A stretch of DNA of 64,000 nucleotides from Sphingorhabdus sp. YGSMI21 (GTDB lineage Bacteria; Pseudomonadota; Alphaproteobacteria; Sphingomonadales; Sphingomonadaceae): the NCBI RefSeq assembly GCF_002776575.1, contig NZ_CP022548.1, positions 3,177,001-3,241,000 of the forward strand, read 5' to 3'. The position numbers and the translations under genes were made by a program. This document shows positions 44,927-54,755 of the stretch, one piece after another (position 1 is the stretch's first letter; the number at the start of each line of letters is the position of its first letter). The notes under the pieces are model-generated. The model did no database searches, was not told the origin of the DNA, and worked only from the letters and a program-made list of their open reading frames with translations.

Positions 44927-46135
44927 CTAGCGGCTGAAGCTGGAGACAAGCTCGACATGGGTCGACCAGAGGAACTGGCCCACCGGCCAGACCTGGTCGA
45001 GCTTGTAGCCGGCATCGCAAAGCTGTTTCGCATCGCGCGCGAAACTGGCGGGATTGCAGCTGATATAACAGACTTTCGCGACATCGGACTGGGCCAGTTG
45101 CAATATCTGTTCGCGTGCACCGGCGCGCGGCGGATCGAGAATGACAGCATTGAAGCGGTTCAGTTCCTCGACGCTTAGCGGCCGGCGGAACAGATCGCGA
45201 TGCTCGCAGAAAATCTGGCGAGTCGAATGGTTGGCCGCCATTTTCAGCGAACCGATCGCATCCCGCGCGCCTTCGGCGGCGTAGACTTTCTGGTCCGGGC
45301 CCAGAGCAAGCGTGAACGTACCCAGACCGGCGAACAGGTCCGCAACCAGACGCGCCTCGCCGACCGTTTCCAGCATGGCGGCAACCAGCGCCTGCTGGCC
45401 TTCCCGCGTCGGCTGCAGGAAGCTGCTGTGCGGAAAACTGACCACGGTTCCGCCCAGCGTGACCGTCACCGGTTCCGGCTCCCACTGGGTTTCCGGGCCA
45501 TAGCCGCCATCGACCGACAGACGCGCCAAACCATTGGCCTGGGCAAAGGCGGAGAGGGCTTCCCGCTGTTCGAGACCTTCCGGCTCATAATTGCCGATCA
45601 GCAAATCGATACCCTGATCGACAAGGGTCATCTCGATATTCATGTCATGTTTGCGGCGGGAGGCTTTTTTGAGAAAGGTCCGGAGCGGTGCGAGCAGTGC
45701 GAACAGCTCCGGTGCCATGATCTCGCATTGCTTGAGGTCGACGATCCGGTGGCTGCCCGCACCGCTGAACCCCAGCTTGAACTGGTCGCCGAGCTTGGCC
45801 GCGCGCAGGCTGGCGCGAATCCGGGTTCTGGGTTGCGAAATCTGCGGCGGGTGGAGTTTTCCGGCCACCAGCCCCTGTCCTTCCAGCGCATAGGCCACGC
45901 GTTCGGTCAGGAAGCGGGCGTAGCTCTCGGCATCGAGATGTTGCAGGCTGCAGCCGCCACAGGACTGGAAATGCTGGCAAGGCGGCTCGACATGATGCGG
46001 CCCCTTGATCAGACCGCCTTCACCATTCAGACGGTCGAGCGGCGCGGAAAAGGCGATATGGCGGCCATCGGCGGTCACGCCGTCCCCCTTCGCGGCGACG
46101 CGAATGATCAGGTCTGGATCGGCGGTCGCGGTCAT
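44927..46135 (-). CDS. RNA uracil-C5 methyltransferase (RlmD/TrmA family)
   Basis: A 402-residue SAM-dependent methyltransferase of the RlmD/RlmC/TrmA group. A Cys cluster for an [4Fe-4S] centre reads CQHFQSCGGCSLQHLDAESY near residue 60. The SAM loop is LVADLFAGLGTFTLAL, the catalytic region ILDPPRAGAREQI, and the nucleophilic Cys is in VCYISCNPASFARD. The N-terminal TRAM-like part is short. ATG 46135 overlaps the nnrD stop (ATGA) with AGGA at a good distance, so it was preferred over the longer frame. The exact target base is not readable. Confidence 0.92.
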   Translation of the reverse strand: MTATADPDLIIRVAAKGDGVTADGRHIAFSAPLDRLNGEGGLIKGPHHVEPPCQHFQSCGGCSLQHLDAESYARFLTERVAYALEGQGLVAGKLHPPQISQPRTRIRASLRAAKLGDQFKLGFSGAGSHRIVDLKQCEIMAPELFALLAPLRTFLKKASRRKHDMNIEMTLVDQGIDLLIGNYEPEGLEQREALSAFAQANGLARLSVDGGYGPETQWEPEPVTVTLGGTVVSFPHSSFLQPTREGQQALVAAMLETVGEARLVADLFAGLGTFTLALGPDQKVYAAEGARDAIGSLKMAANHSTRQIFCEHRDLFRRPLSVEELNRFNAVILDPPRAGAREQILQLAQSDVAKVCYISCNPASFARDAKQLCDAGYKLDQVWPVGQFLWSTHVELVSSFSR

Positions 46136-47535
46136 AAACATTCCTGCAAGCTGGCGGGGATCTGGTCGACAAGCATTTCCGGCGTAAAAGCGGCGCCGGC
46201 CAGTTGTCCGGCCCGGCTGTGCAGCCACTGGCCTTCGCAGGCTGCCTTATAAGCACTCAGGCCCGTTGCCAAGCGACTTGCGATGATCCCGGCCAATATG
46301 TCACCAGTGCCCGCCGTGGACAGCCACGGGCAGTCCTGGGCTGATATCAATGCCTTGCCGTCGGGACCGGCGATCACCGTATCCGAGCCCTTCAGCAAAA
46401 TGCTGCATCCGGACTGCTGCGCGAGTTGCCGGCTGTCGTCGATTTTATGCTCGGGCGCGCGTCCCGTAAGGGAGGCGAATTCTCCGCCATGGGGAGTCGC
46501 GATCGTCTCGGCAGAACGCCCTTTCACAAGATCGGTGAATTGCGGTCCGGCAACGGTCAACGCGTCGGCATCAATCACCAGCGGTGCAGCGGCTGCCAAT
46601 GCGATTGTAAGAAGCTCCTTCGCCCGGCCATCCCGGCCCAGGCCGGGACCGACGATGATCGCGGAAATGCGCTTGTCGGAAAGCTTTTGCTGCAGGTCCG
46701 CCATGTCCTGCACGGTTTCGACCACGATACTGGGGTGGGGCGATGAAAAGCCGGAGGGCGCAAGGATTTTGACATAGCCCGCACCCGCTTTCTGGGCCGC
46801 CATCGCAGTGAGTTGCGCGGCGCCGGGCATCGCGCCGGCGACCACGGCAACCAGACCGCGGCTATATTTATGATCCAGCGATGTCGGTCCGGATATCCGC
46901 GGTTTCGGCAATATTTCCAGATTGCTGTCCGCCGATATGCCGATATCGATGCCGACCAGATCGCCCATTTTCGAGCGCGCCGGTTCGAGATAAAGCGAGG
47001 GCTTGCAAGCCCCGAGCGCAATGGTCGTATCAAATGCCGGCACATCGTTGAGCAGGGTCCCGTGATCGGATTCGACCCCGCTGGGCAGATCGATCGCGAC
47101 CCGCCGTTTCGCCCCGGCGAACAGCCGCGTAAAATCGGCGAACCACTCTTCACCGACGGCGCGGGTCAGTCCGGTACCGAAGAGACAGTCGACAAATTGT
47201 GCGGCCGGCTGCGCATCGTGCAGACTTACGGTCTTGCCCTGCCACAACGACCTGGCATGCCGCGCCGCTTCGGTCTCCGGTTCAAGCGGGGCGGCAACGC
47301 GGACATCGACGCCTTTTTCGAGCAGCCACTGGGCGATGACATAGCCGTCGCCGCCATTATTGCCCGGGCCGCAGAGCACCACAGTCTGCATGTCGGCGGC
47401 AACCCGCCAGATCATCTGCGCGGCCCCCTGGCCGGCGCGGCGCATCAGTTCCTCGACCGAGATTCCGGAGTCGATCAGCGCCTGTTCCGCCCGCTTCATT
47501 TCAGCGGCGGTCAATATATTCCCCTGATTGATCAA
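46132..47535 (-). CDS. nnrD: bifunctional NAD(P)H-hydrate epimerase/dehydratase
   Basis: A 467-residue fusion repairing damaged NAD(P)H hydrates. The N-terminal epimerase half has LTAAEMKRAEQALIDSGISV and VVLCGPGNNGGDGYVIAQWL. The C-terminal ribokinase-like dehydratase half has SRGLVAVVAGAMPGAAQL, IIVGPGLGRDGRAKELL and PWLSTAGTGDILAGIIAS with the catalytic Asp. Both domains look complete. The stop overlaps the methyltransferase start. Confidence 0.94.
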   Translation of the reverse strand: MINQGNILTAAEMKRAEQALIDSGISVEELMRRAGQGAAQMIWRVAADMQTVVLCGPGNNGGDGYVIAQWLLEKGVDVRVAAPLEPETEAARHARSLWQGKTVSLHDAQPAAQFVDCLFGTGLTRAVGEEWFADFTRLFAGAKRRVAIDLPSGVESDHGTLLNDVPAFDTTIALGACKPSLYLEPARSKMGDLVGIDIGISADSNLEILPKPRISGPTSLDHKYSRGLVAVVAGAMPGAAQLTAMAAQKAGAGYVKILAPSGFSSPHPSIVVETVQDMADLQQKLSDKRISAIIVGPGLGRDGRAKELLTIALAAAAPLVIDADALTVAGPQFTDLVKGRSAETIATPHGGEFASLTGRAPEHKIDDSRQLAQQSGCSILLKGSDTVIAGPDGKALISAQDCPWLSTAGTGDILAGIIASRLATGLSAYKAACEGQWLHSRAGQLAGAAFTPEMLVDQIPASLQECL

Positions 47536-47543
47536 GCGCGCCT

Positions 47544-47981
47544 CTAGTTTCCGGACTGGACCGGTTCTTCTTGAGCGTCGGCCGTTGCGCCGGCAGCGGG
47601 TCTAATCTGTGCCGGCAGCAGATATTTGTCGGGACCGACACTGACCATGATCTTGCCATCCTCGACGATCGAGACACGAGCCTTGTCAAACCCGTCGGCG
47701 GCTTCCAGGCCGTGGCCGTCGGTCAGGACGTTGAACCGGCGAAAGCCGCCATCGGGATGGCGGATGATCATCGTCACCCTGCCCTCGCCGCTCAGTCTTT
47801 CGGTGAAGCAGTCCCGGGAAAAATCGCTTTCGCCATTGATCGCGCATTCGATCTTTCCGTCGTCAACCGCCCGGTCTGCCGCCCGTTTTTCCGCTTGGGC
47901 GAGCACTTCATTGTCCGGCCTGTTCTCGCAGGCTGTCAGCAAGAGGGTTACAGCGACAATATTAGATATCCGCATAGACAT
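47544..47981 (-). CDS. hypothetical lipoprotein
   Basis: A 145-residue protein with a short lipoprotein signal, [18 protein letters not shown], giving Cys18 as the likely lipidated residue. The mature part is acidic and soluble. Two Cys ([16 protein letters not shown]) may form a disulfide. I do not recognise the family. ATG 47981 overlaps the end of ilvD by about 20 bases, and nnrD begins 8 bases after its stop, so it is part of the same run. Confidence 0.75.
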   Translation of the reverse strand: MSMRISNIVAVTLLLTACENRPDNEVLAQAEKRAADRAVDDGKIECAINGESDFSRDCFTERLSGEGRVTMIIRHPDGGFRRFNVLTDGHGLEAADGFDKARVSIVEDGKIMVSVGPDKYLLPAQIRPAAGATADAQEEPVQSGN

Positions 47982-49683
47982 GTTTTTCAGCCTTGGCTCC
48001 CGGATGGGTCACCGCACCCTGATAGGCCGGCCCCACATTCTGCGCATAGCGCCACAATGCTCCTGAACCATAATCGGTTTCGCGTCGTGTAAATTTTTTG
48101 CGGCGCTCTTCCAATATTGCCTCGTCGACTTCCAGGTCGATGATGCCCTTCTCGGCGTCAATATTGATCATGTCGCCATCCTCGATCAGGCCGATAGGTC
48201 CGCCATCGGCCGCCTCCGGTCCGACATGGCCAATGCAGAAACCGCGAGTGGCGCCCGAGAAGCGGCCATCGGTGATCAGCGCGACTTTCTCGCCCATGCC
48301 CTGCCCGTAGAGCGCAGCGGTGGTGGCCAGCATTTCGCGCATGCCGGGCCCGCCTTTGGGTCCCTCGTTGCGGATGACGACAACAGCGCCTTCCTTGATC
48401 TGCCGGTCTTCGACGGCCTGGAAAGCATCTTCCTCGCACTCGAAGACCTGGGCCGGACCGCGGAACTGCAGGCGTGCCATGCCGGCGACCTTGACGATCG
48501 CGCCTTCTGGCGCCAGCGAACCGCGCAGACCGACGACGCCGCCGGTCGGGGTGATCGCATTTTGTACGTCGAAGATTACTTTCTGGTCCGGATTCCAGAC
48601 GATTTCCTCGATATTCTCGCCAAGCGTCTGGCCGGTAACGGTGATGCAGTCGCCCTTGATCAGACCATTGTCCATCATCGTCTTCATCAGCATATAGACA
48701 CCGCCGGCATCGTGCATGTCCTTGGCGACATATTTGCCGCCCGGCTTGAGGTCCGCCAGATAGGGGGTGGTCTTGAAGATTTCCGCGACGTCGAACAGGT
48801 CGAAATCTATACCCGCCTCGCTGGCCATGGCCGGCAGATGAAGAGCCGCATTGGTCGAGCCACCCGTTGCGGCGACCACGCGGGCCGCGTTGACAAACGC
48901 ATCCCGGGTACAGATATCGCGCGGGCGCAGGTTGCGCTCGATCAGGTTCATGATCTGGCGGCCGGCGGCGCGCGCCATGTCGTCGCGAGTTTCATAGGGG
49001 GCCGGCGCCATATTGCTGTTCGGCAGCGACAGCCCGATCGCTTCGGCGACGCAGGCCATGGTGTTGGCGGTAAACTGGCCACCGCAAGCGCCATGGCCGG
49101 GACAGGCGACCTTCTCCAGTTCGATCAGCTCCTGCAGCGGGCAATTGCCGGCGCTGTGCTGACCGACCGCTTCGAACACGTCGACGACCGTTACATCATG
49201 GTCGTGGAAGCGTCCGGGCAGGATCGAGCCGCCATAGACGAAAATCGACGGCACATTGAGCCGCAGCATCGCCATCATCATACCGGGCAGGCTCTTGTCA
49301 CAGCCGGCATAGCCGATAACCGCGTCATAGCAGTGGCCACGAACGCTCAGTTCGACGCTGTCGGCGATGACCTCGCGAGAAACGAGCGAGGCTTTCATGC
49401 CCTGATGGCCCATGGCAATGCCGTCGGTGACAGTGATCGTATTGAACCGGCGCGGCGTACCGCCGGCCTCGATCACGCCTTCACGCGCGATATCGGCCTG
49501 ACCGTCGAGTAATGTGTTGCAGGGCGCGCTGTCGTTCCCCGCGGAAGCGATGCCGACAAAAGGTTTTGCGATATCTTCCTCGGTCATTCCCATGGCATAA
49601 TAATAGCTGCGCTGGGGGGCGCGTTCGGGACCGACGCTGACGTGACGGCTGGGCAAACGGGATTTATCGAATCTGTTGGTCAT
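47962..49683 (-). CDS. ilvD: dihydroxy-acid dehydratase
   Basis: A 573-residue Fe-S dehydratase in branched-chain amino acid synthesis. Cluster cysteines are in [14 protein letters not shown] and [17 protein letters not shown]. Other motifs are [14 protein letters not shown] near residue 80 and [20 protein letters not shown] near the C-terminus. ATG 49683 gives the usual start ([16 protein letters not shown]); the longer frame to 49743 overlaps the upstream gene. Length fits the family. Confidence 0.96.
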   Translation of the reverse strand: MTNRFDKSRLPSRHVSVGPERAPQRSYYYAMGMTEEDIAKPFVGIASAGNDSAPCNTLLDGQADIAREGVIEAGGTPRRFNTITVTDGIAMGHQGMKASLVSREVIADSVELSVRGHCYDAVIGYAGCDKSLPGMMMAMLRLNVPSIFVYGGSILPGRFHDHDVTVVDVFEAVGQHSAGNCPLQELIELEKVACPGHGACGGQFTANTMACVAEAIGLSLPNSNMAPAPYETRDDMARAAGRQIMNLIERNLRPRDICTRDAFVNAARVVAATGGSTNAALHLPAMASEAGIDFDLFDVAEIFKTTPYLADLKPGGKYVAKDMHDAGGVYMLMKTMMDNGLIKGDCITVTGQTLGENIEEIVWNPDQKVIFDVQNAITPTGGVVGLRGSLAPEGAIVKVAGMARLQFRGPAQVFECEEDAFQAVEDRQIKEGAVVVIRNEGPKGGPGMREMLATTAALYGQGMGEKVALITDGRFSGATRGFCIGHVGPEAADGGPIGLIEDGDMINIDAEKGIIDLEVDEAILEERRKKFTRRETDYGSGALWRYAQNVGPAYQGAVTHPGAKAEKHVYADI

Positions 49684-49735
49684 TCTGGCTTTCCAATATG
49701 GCAATTTCCGGATCGTCCTTCCAAAAGTCCGCCGG

Positions 49736-50464
49736 TTAAGCAAGGGCCGTTCTTATTTTATCGCAACTACGCAATAAAATATCAGCGAAACGGCGCTGTC
49801 CCGCCTCTTCGCGGATCAGATCCTGGCGGACCTCGACGCCGATATAGGGCTGGCCGATGGCTTCGCACTGACGGTTCATCGTCGCGTTGAGGTCCTTGCC
49901 CGAATAAGGCATCTGGTCTCCGACGATCAGCCCTTCCTCCTCGCCAAGAAATTGCAGTGCAAGACGCGGGGCGGTGTCATATTCATTATACATGATGCCC
50001 ATGTCCCACGGGCGTCTCAGCTGCGGGTTGGTCCGCAGCACCGGCGAAAAACTGTGCAGCGACGCCACCAGTGCCGGTTTCAGATCAGCGATCAGCGCCA
50101 CGACCCGGTCATGATAGGGCGTGAAAAAGCGGTCCAGCCTGGCCTGTCGCTCCTCGGAAGACAGATGATTGCCGGGAATGTCGACACCATCGCTTTGCGT
50201 CACGATAACGGCTTCTTCGTCAGGATAGCGGTTGAGATCGACGATCAGCCGGGACGCGGTGCTGAGTATCGCAAGATAGCCGCCCTGCTCCGTCATCCGC
50301 CGGGCTATCGGCGCGATGCCGGGATCATAGGCGATATGGTCGGTGACATATTGCTGGGAAATACCCAGATCGATATCGTCCGGTATGTGGTTTGAGGCAT
50401 GGTCGACCACGATCAGCACCCCGCCCTCGCGAGGGACTCCGGAAATTTCATAGGCTTCGGTCAT
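49736..50464 (-). CDS. N-formylglutamate amidohydrolase family protein
   Basis: A 242-residue zinc-hydrolase-like protein of the FGase family. Conserved segments are [15 protein letters not shown] near residue 20, [24 protein letters not shown] and SLHSFSPVL with its His. Family members hydrolyse N-formylglutamate or similar acyl amino acids, but no histidine-degradation genes are nearby, so the substrate is open. ATG 50464 overlaps the ispE stop (ATGA). Confidence 0.88.
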   Translation of the reverse strand: MTEAYEISGVPREGGVLIVVDHASNHIPDDIDLGISQQYVTDHIAYDPGIAPIARRMTEQGGYLAILSTASRLIVDLNRYPDEEAVIVTQSDGVDIPGNHLSSEERQARLDRFFTPYHDRVVALIADLKPALVASLHSFSPVLRTNPQLRRPWDMGIMYNEYDTAPRLALQFLGEEEGLIVGDQMPYSGKDLNATMNRQCEAIGQPYIGVEVRQDLIREEAGQRRFADILLRSCDKIRTALA

Positions 50465-51315
50465 CGGATCATCCCTGTCATCGTCCAGATCGGCACCTTC
50501 GCCCCGCGACAGCGGCGCTCGGCATCCCGGGCCTCTGCCAGACTTTCGAACAAGCCGAAACAGGTCGCACCGGACCCCGACATCCGGGCCATCAACGGCT
50601 GGCAGTCTTCCAGCATCCCGACGATCCCGGTCAATATCGGTACCATGGCGACAGCCGGCGGCTGCAAGTCGTTTCTGCCGTTGCGTGCGGACTGGAGCGC
50701 CGGCCCGATTTCGAGCGCGCCGCGATCAATACCGTCCCAGGCGGCGAATATATCGGCTGTCGAAACCGGCACCAGCGGATTGACCAGCAGCGCAGCGGTA
50801 CCGCGCAGGTCTGCATCGGCAACCGGCTCCAGATCCTGTCCGATTCCGGTGCCGCGACAGGTCCGGCCGGCGACGCAGGCCGGTACATCGGCGCCCAGCG
50901 GCTTGGCGATATCCGCCAGTTCTGCGGTCGAAAGGCCGAGCTTCCAGAGCCGGTTGAGCAGACGCAGAGTCGCTGCGGCATCCGCCGATCCGCCGCCAAT
51001 TCCCGATGCCACGGGCAGTCTTTTGTCGAGCCGGATGCGGGCGCCCTGTTTCCCACCGGACTGGTCCGCCAACAGCCGGGCCGCCTGCACGACCAGATTG
51101 TCGATAGCACTCAACCCGTCTGCAAAGGGACCCTCTATCTCCAGCGTCACGCCATCGCCCGGCTCCGCAGAAATCACATCGCCCCGGTCGAGAAAGGCGA
51201 ATATCGTTTCAAGCGCGTGATAGCCGTCCGGCAACCGCCGGCGGACATGGAGCGCCAGATTGATTTTCGCATAGGCCGTTTCGCTGTCCGGCATGACCCG
51301 GTCTGGATCGGACAT
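50461..51315 (-). CDS. ispE: 4-diphosphocytidyl-2-C-methyl-D-erythritol kinase
   Basis: A 284-residue GHMP kinase in the MEP isoprenoid pathway. It opens ETAYAKINLALHVRRRLPDG, has the ATP loop PVASGIGGGSADAAATL near residue 95, and ends with the C-terminal RMSGSGATCFGLF loop. ATG 51315 sits on the last base of the TPR gene stop (TGATG). Confidence 0.95.
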   Translation of the reverse strand: MSDPDRVMPDSETAYAKINLALHVRRRLPDGYHALETIFAFLDRGDVISAEPGDGVTLEIEGPFADGLSAIDNLVVQAARLLADQSGGKQGARIRLDKRLPVASGIGGGSADAAATLRLLNRLWKLGLSTAELADIAKPLGADVPACVAGRTCRGTGIGQDLEPVADADLRGTAALLVNPLVPVSTADIFAAWDGIDRGALEIGPALQSARNGRNDLQPPAVAMVPILTGIVGMLEDCQPLMARMSGSGATCFGLFESLAEARDAERRCRGAKVPIWTMTGMIR

Positions 51316-52988
51316 CAGGGGGAGACGAGATCGGGCCGGAGCCCCAGGTCTATTTTGCTCGCCAGGCGCTGCGCATCCTCGTCCTCCGCGAACAGTTTCG
51401 CTGTTTTCCAGGCGTAGCGTGCTTCATAGAGACGGCCGACGGTCCAATAGGCGTCCCCGAGATGCTCGTTGATCGTCGGGTCCTGCGGCTGGCCTTCGAG
51501 AGCGGTCTCCAGATAGGCCACGGCGCGCTCATGCTCGCCGGTAATGAAATAGGCCCAGCCCAGCGAATCGGTGATCGCGGGCGAGCTCGAGCGCAGTTCA
51601 TGCGCCTGTTTGATCGCGGCAACGGCTTCCTCTTCATTTTCCCGCCGTTCGAGCTGGGCATAGCCGAGATAATTGAGAATCGTCGGGGAATTGGGCAGCA
51701 GTTCATTGGCCTTCCGCAGCGATTCCAGCCCTTCTGGCCAGATTCCCGCCTGTTCCTGTGCGCCGCCCAGTGCGAGCCAGTAATTGGCCATGACCAGATC
51801 GGACCGCTTTGCCTGCTCGCCCAGCGCGACCGCTTGTGCAAAGGCAGCGGCGGCCGCCGCATTTTCGCCCAGCGCCTGCAGCGTCTGCCCCTTCAATATA
51901 TAAAGTTCGGGCGCCTCCGGGTTGCCGTCCAGAGAGGAATCGAGCCGGCCAATCGCCCGGCCATAATCTTCATTTGCGACAAGACTGGCGATCTCGGAAC
52001 TCAGTCCGACAAGAAAATAGGGACTGTCAGGGCCGATCCGGGAATATTCCGCCACCGCCAGATCATGATTGTCCGCCATCGCATAGGACCGGCCAAGCGT
52101 CAGCCTTGCATAGTCGGAATCTCCGGCGACGCGGGTGCTGGCCAGCGCCAGGACCTGCGAGAGAAATTCGGCCCGCTGCGACGCAAGATCGTTCGACAGC
52201 CGCTGGAACAGGAAGGCCAGCCCGGTGGATGGCGTCACCTTCTGCGCAACGCCCTTTTTCTGTCCGGCCTCGATCAGCTGATATAATTTTTGCTCCGGCG
52301 CGGTGGACTGGAATTTCAGGATTTCCCTCGCCGTGGCCGTCTCGTTCCTGGCCCAGAAATGGCGAGCCGCGATTATCCGCACCGGCGCCATGCGCGCTTC
52401 GTTGCGCTCGACCAGCGCGGCGAGCAAGGCGAGCGCCTCGTTTTCCCGTCGCCGGACCAGACTGTGGAGGATCAGATGCTCCTCCAGATAATAGCGAGAC
52501 GTCGCATTGCTGCGGGCCTGCGCAAGGATCGCGGTGCCGTCGCGACCTCTTGCGGTTTCCAGCCATGCCCCGAGATAGGGCTGGAGAAAGGCGAAATTCT
52601 CGAGCGCCTCCAGTTCGACAGTCGCCAAATCGGCACCGTTCCAGTCGCGCTGCGCAAAGGCCACCGCATAGAGCACGAGCGGCATTTCCGGCTCGGCCTT
52701 GCCGCGCAGTTGCAGAACCCGGACGGCTTTCGCCGCCAGATCGAAATCGCCCGTTTCGATGGCACTGACATAGGCTTTTCCGGCCAGCAACTCGTTGTCC
52801 GGTTGCTCCTTCAGGCCTTCCGCATAGATTGCGGCCGCAACCCGGGTCTCATCGGAAGACTCGGCGAGCCTCGCTTCGACAAAACGATTGAGTGCCGCGC
52901 TGCTTTCGCCGCGGCTGGCAAGCGCCGGTGAGGCGGCTTGTCCGGCGACAAGCAGCGCACATAGACCGAGACTACATATTCGGATAAT
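51315..52988 (-). CDS. exported TPR-repeat protein with apparent non-canonical start
   Basis: A secreted or periplasmic protein of about 557 residues, with a signal peptide (IRICSLGLCALLVAGQAASPALA) and then helical tetratricopeptide repeats up to the C-terminus. Later repeats include GWAYFITGEHERAVAYLETA and YWTVGRLYEARYAWKTA. The open frame goes back to ATG 53183, but that overlaps etfQO by over 200 bases. The only start next to a ribosome-binding site is ATT 52988, four bases after a perfect GGAGGT (52998-52993). GTG 53051 is the nearest canonical choice and would add about 21 residues before the signal peptide. Function is otherwise unknown. Confidence 0.8.
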   Translation of the reverse strand: MIRICSLGLCALLVAGQAASPALASRGESSAALNRFVEARLAESSDETRVAAAIYAEGLKEQPDNELLAGKAYVSAIETGDFDLAAKAVRVLQLRGKAEPEMPLVLYAVAFAQRDWNGADLATVELEALENFAFLQPYLGAWLETARGRDGTAILAQARSNATSRYYLEEHLILHSLVRRRENEALALLAALVERNEARMAPVRIIAARHFWARNETATAREILKFQSTAPEQKLYQLIEAGQKKGVAQKVTPSTGLAFLFQRLSNDLASQRAEFLSQVLALASTRVAGDSDYARLTLGRSYAMADNHDLAVAEYSRIGPDSPYFLVGLSSEIASLVANEDYGRAIGRLDSSLDGNPEAPELYILKGQTLQALGENAAAAAAFAQAVALGEQAKRSDLVMANYWLALGGAQEQAGIWPEGLESLRKANELLPNSPTILNYLGYAQLERRENEEEAVAAIKQAHELRSSSPAITDSLGWAYFITGEHERAVAYLETALEGQPQDPTINEHLGDAYWTVGRLYEARYAWKTAKLFAEDEDAQRLASKIDLGLRPDLVSP

Positions 52989-54627
52989 TTGGACCTCCGC
53001 CGCCTTCCGGAACGACCCAGTTGATATTCTGGGACGGGTCCTTGATATCACAGGTCTTGCAATGCACGCAATTTTGCGCGTTGATCTGGAACTTGGGCTG
53101 ACCCGCTTCGTCCTCGACAAATTCGTAAACACCCGCGGGGCAATAGCGTGCCGAAGGACCGGCGAAGACCGGCAGATTGACATCGACCGGGATATTCGGG
53201 TCTTTCAGCTGCAGATGGACCGGCTGGTCTTCTTCATGATTGGTGTTCGACAGGAAGACCGAGGACAGGCGATCGAAGGTGATTTTCCCGTCCGGCTTCG
53301 GATATTCGATCTTCACGCAATGTTCGGCGCGCTTCAGACGCGACCAGTCAGGGTGCAATTTCATCGTGAACGGCATTTTGATCTTCAGATGCTCGGCCCA
53401 CATGTTGATGCCGGAGATGATCGTGCCGAGGAAATCGCCATATTTCTCGACCGCCGGCAGGACGTTGCGGACCACGCGCAATTCCTCGCGCACCCAGCTG
53501 TTCTCATAGGCGGTGCCGTAAGCGGCCAATTCGTCATTGCCACGGTCTGCCACGATTGCCTCATAAGCGGCTTCTGCGGCCATCATACCGGTCTTCATCG
53601 CGGTATGCGTGCCCTTGATCCGCGGCACATTCACGAAACCGGCGGAACAGCCGATCAGCGCGCCACCGGGGAAATATAATTTCGGAACAGCCTGGAAACC
53701 GCCGTCATTGATCGCCCGCGCGCCATAGGAAACGCGCTTGCCGCCTTCCAGGATCTTGCGGATTTCGGGATGCAGTTTCCACCGCTGCATTTCCTCGAAT
53801 GGCGAGAGATAGGGATTTTCGTAGTTCAGCCAGGTAACGAAGCCGAGCGCGACCTGGTTGTCGGCCTGATGGTACAGAAACCCACCGCCATTGGCGCCTT
53901 CGCTAAGCGGCCAGCCCTGGGTATGGATGACCCGGCCCGCCTTGTGCTTGGCCGGATCAATGTCCCACAATTCCTTGACGCCAAGGCCGTAGATTTGCGG
54001 CTGGCTTTCGGCATCAAGCGCGAACTGGTTTTTCAGGATCTTGGTCAGATGACCACGCGCGCCCTCGGCAAAGAAAGTATATTTGGCGTGCAGTTCGAGA
54101 CCGGGTTCGTAATCCGGCTTGTGGCTGCCGTCGCGGGCAACGCCCATGTCGCCGGTGGCGACGCCTTTGACCGAACCGTCCTCATTGTAGAGAATCTCCG
54201 CCGCAGCAAAGCCGGGAAAAATCTCGATACCCATATTTTCCGCGCGCTCGCCCAGCCAGCGGCACAGATTGCCGAGCGAACCAGTATAGGTGCCCTTGTT
54301 GTGCATGAACGAGGGTGTCATGAAATGGGGAAAGGCGAATTTCTTTTTCTTGGTCAGAATCCAGTGATGATTCTCGGTGACGGGCGTCTTTGCCAGCGGG
54401 CAGTCCTCGTCCCGCCATTGCGGGAAAAGCTCGTCCAGACCTTTGGGATCAATCACCGCACCGGACAGGATATGCGCACCGATTTCGGAGCCCTTTTCCA
54501 ATATGCATACCGAGAGGTCCTTGCCTGCCTCGTCAGCAAGTTGCTTGAACCTTATGGCTGCGCTGAGACCGGCGGGGCCGCCCCCGACTATCACCAGATC
54601 ATAAGGCATTGACTCTCGTTCACTCAT
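52972..54627 (-). CDS. electron-transfer flavoprotein-ubiquinone oxidoreductase
   Basis: A 551-residue membrane-attached flavoprotein passing electrons from ETF to ubiquinone, and so serving acyl-CoA dehydrogenases. The FAD motif DLVIVGGGPAGLSAAIRF starts near residue 10. HILSGAVIDPKGLDELFP and GCSAGFVNVPRIKGTHTAMK are family segments. The C-terminal 4Fe-4S site uses RYCPAGVYEF and CVHCKTCDIKDP. ATG 54627 with AGGAAAAGCGAC was chosen over the frame's 54720. It fits with the fatty and propionyl-CoA genes elsewhere in the window. Confidence 0.96.
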   Translation of the reverse strand: MSERESMPYDLVIVGGGPAGLSAAIRFKQLADEAGKDLSVCILEKGSEIGAHILSGAVIDPKGLDELFPQWRDEDCPLAKTPVTENHHWILTKKKKFAFPHFMTPSFMHNKGTYTGSLGNLCRWLGERAENMGIEIFPGFAAAEILYNEDGSVKGVATGDMGVARDGSHKPDYEPGLELHAKYTFFAEGARGHLTKILKNQFALDAESQPQIYGLGVKELWDIDPAKHKAGRVIHTQGWPLSEGANGGGFLYHQADNQVALGFVTWLNYENPYLSPFEEMQRWKLHPEIRKILEGGKRVSYGARAINDGGFQAVPKLYFPGGALIGCSAGFVNVPRIKGTHTAMKTGMMAAEAAYEAIVADRGNDELAAYGTAYENSWVREELRVVRNVLPAVEKYGDFLGTIISGINMWAEHLKIKMPFTMKLHPDWSRLKRAEHCVKIEYPKPDGKITFDRLSSVFLSNTNHEEDQPVHLQLKDPNIPVDVNLPVFAGPSARYCPAGVYEFVEDEAGQPKFQINAQNCVHCKTCDIKDPSQNINWVVPEGGGGPNYPNM

Positions 54628-54755
54628 GTCGCTTTTCCTACAGTTCTTGCTTTTATTCTCTTGTACATTCGGTCCGTCGTAAACCGCAACCCGCTGGGCA
54701 GAAACCTGCTTTCTCGCCAATTGACCTATTCGTCAACTCATGACTCTATGCATAA

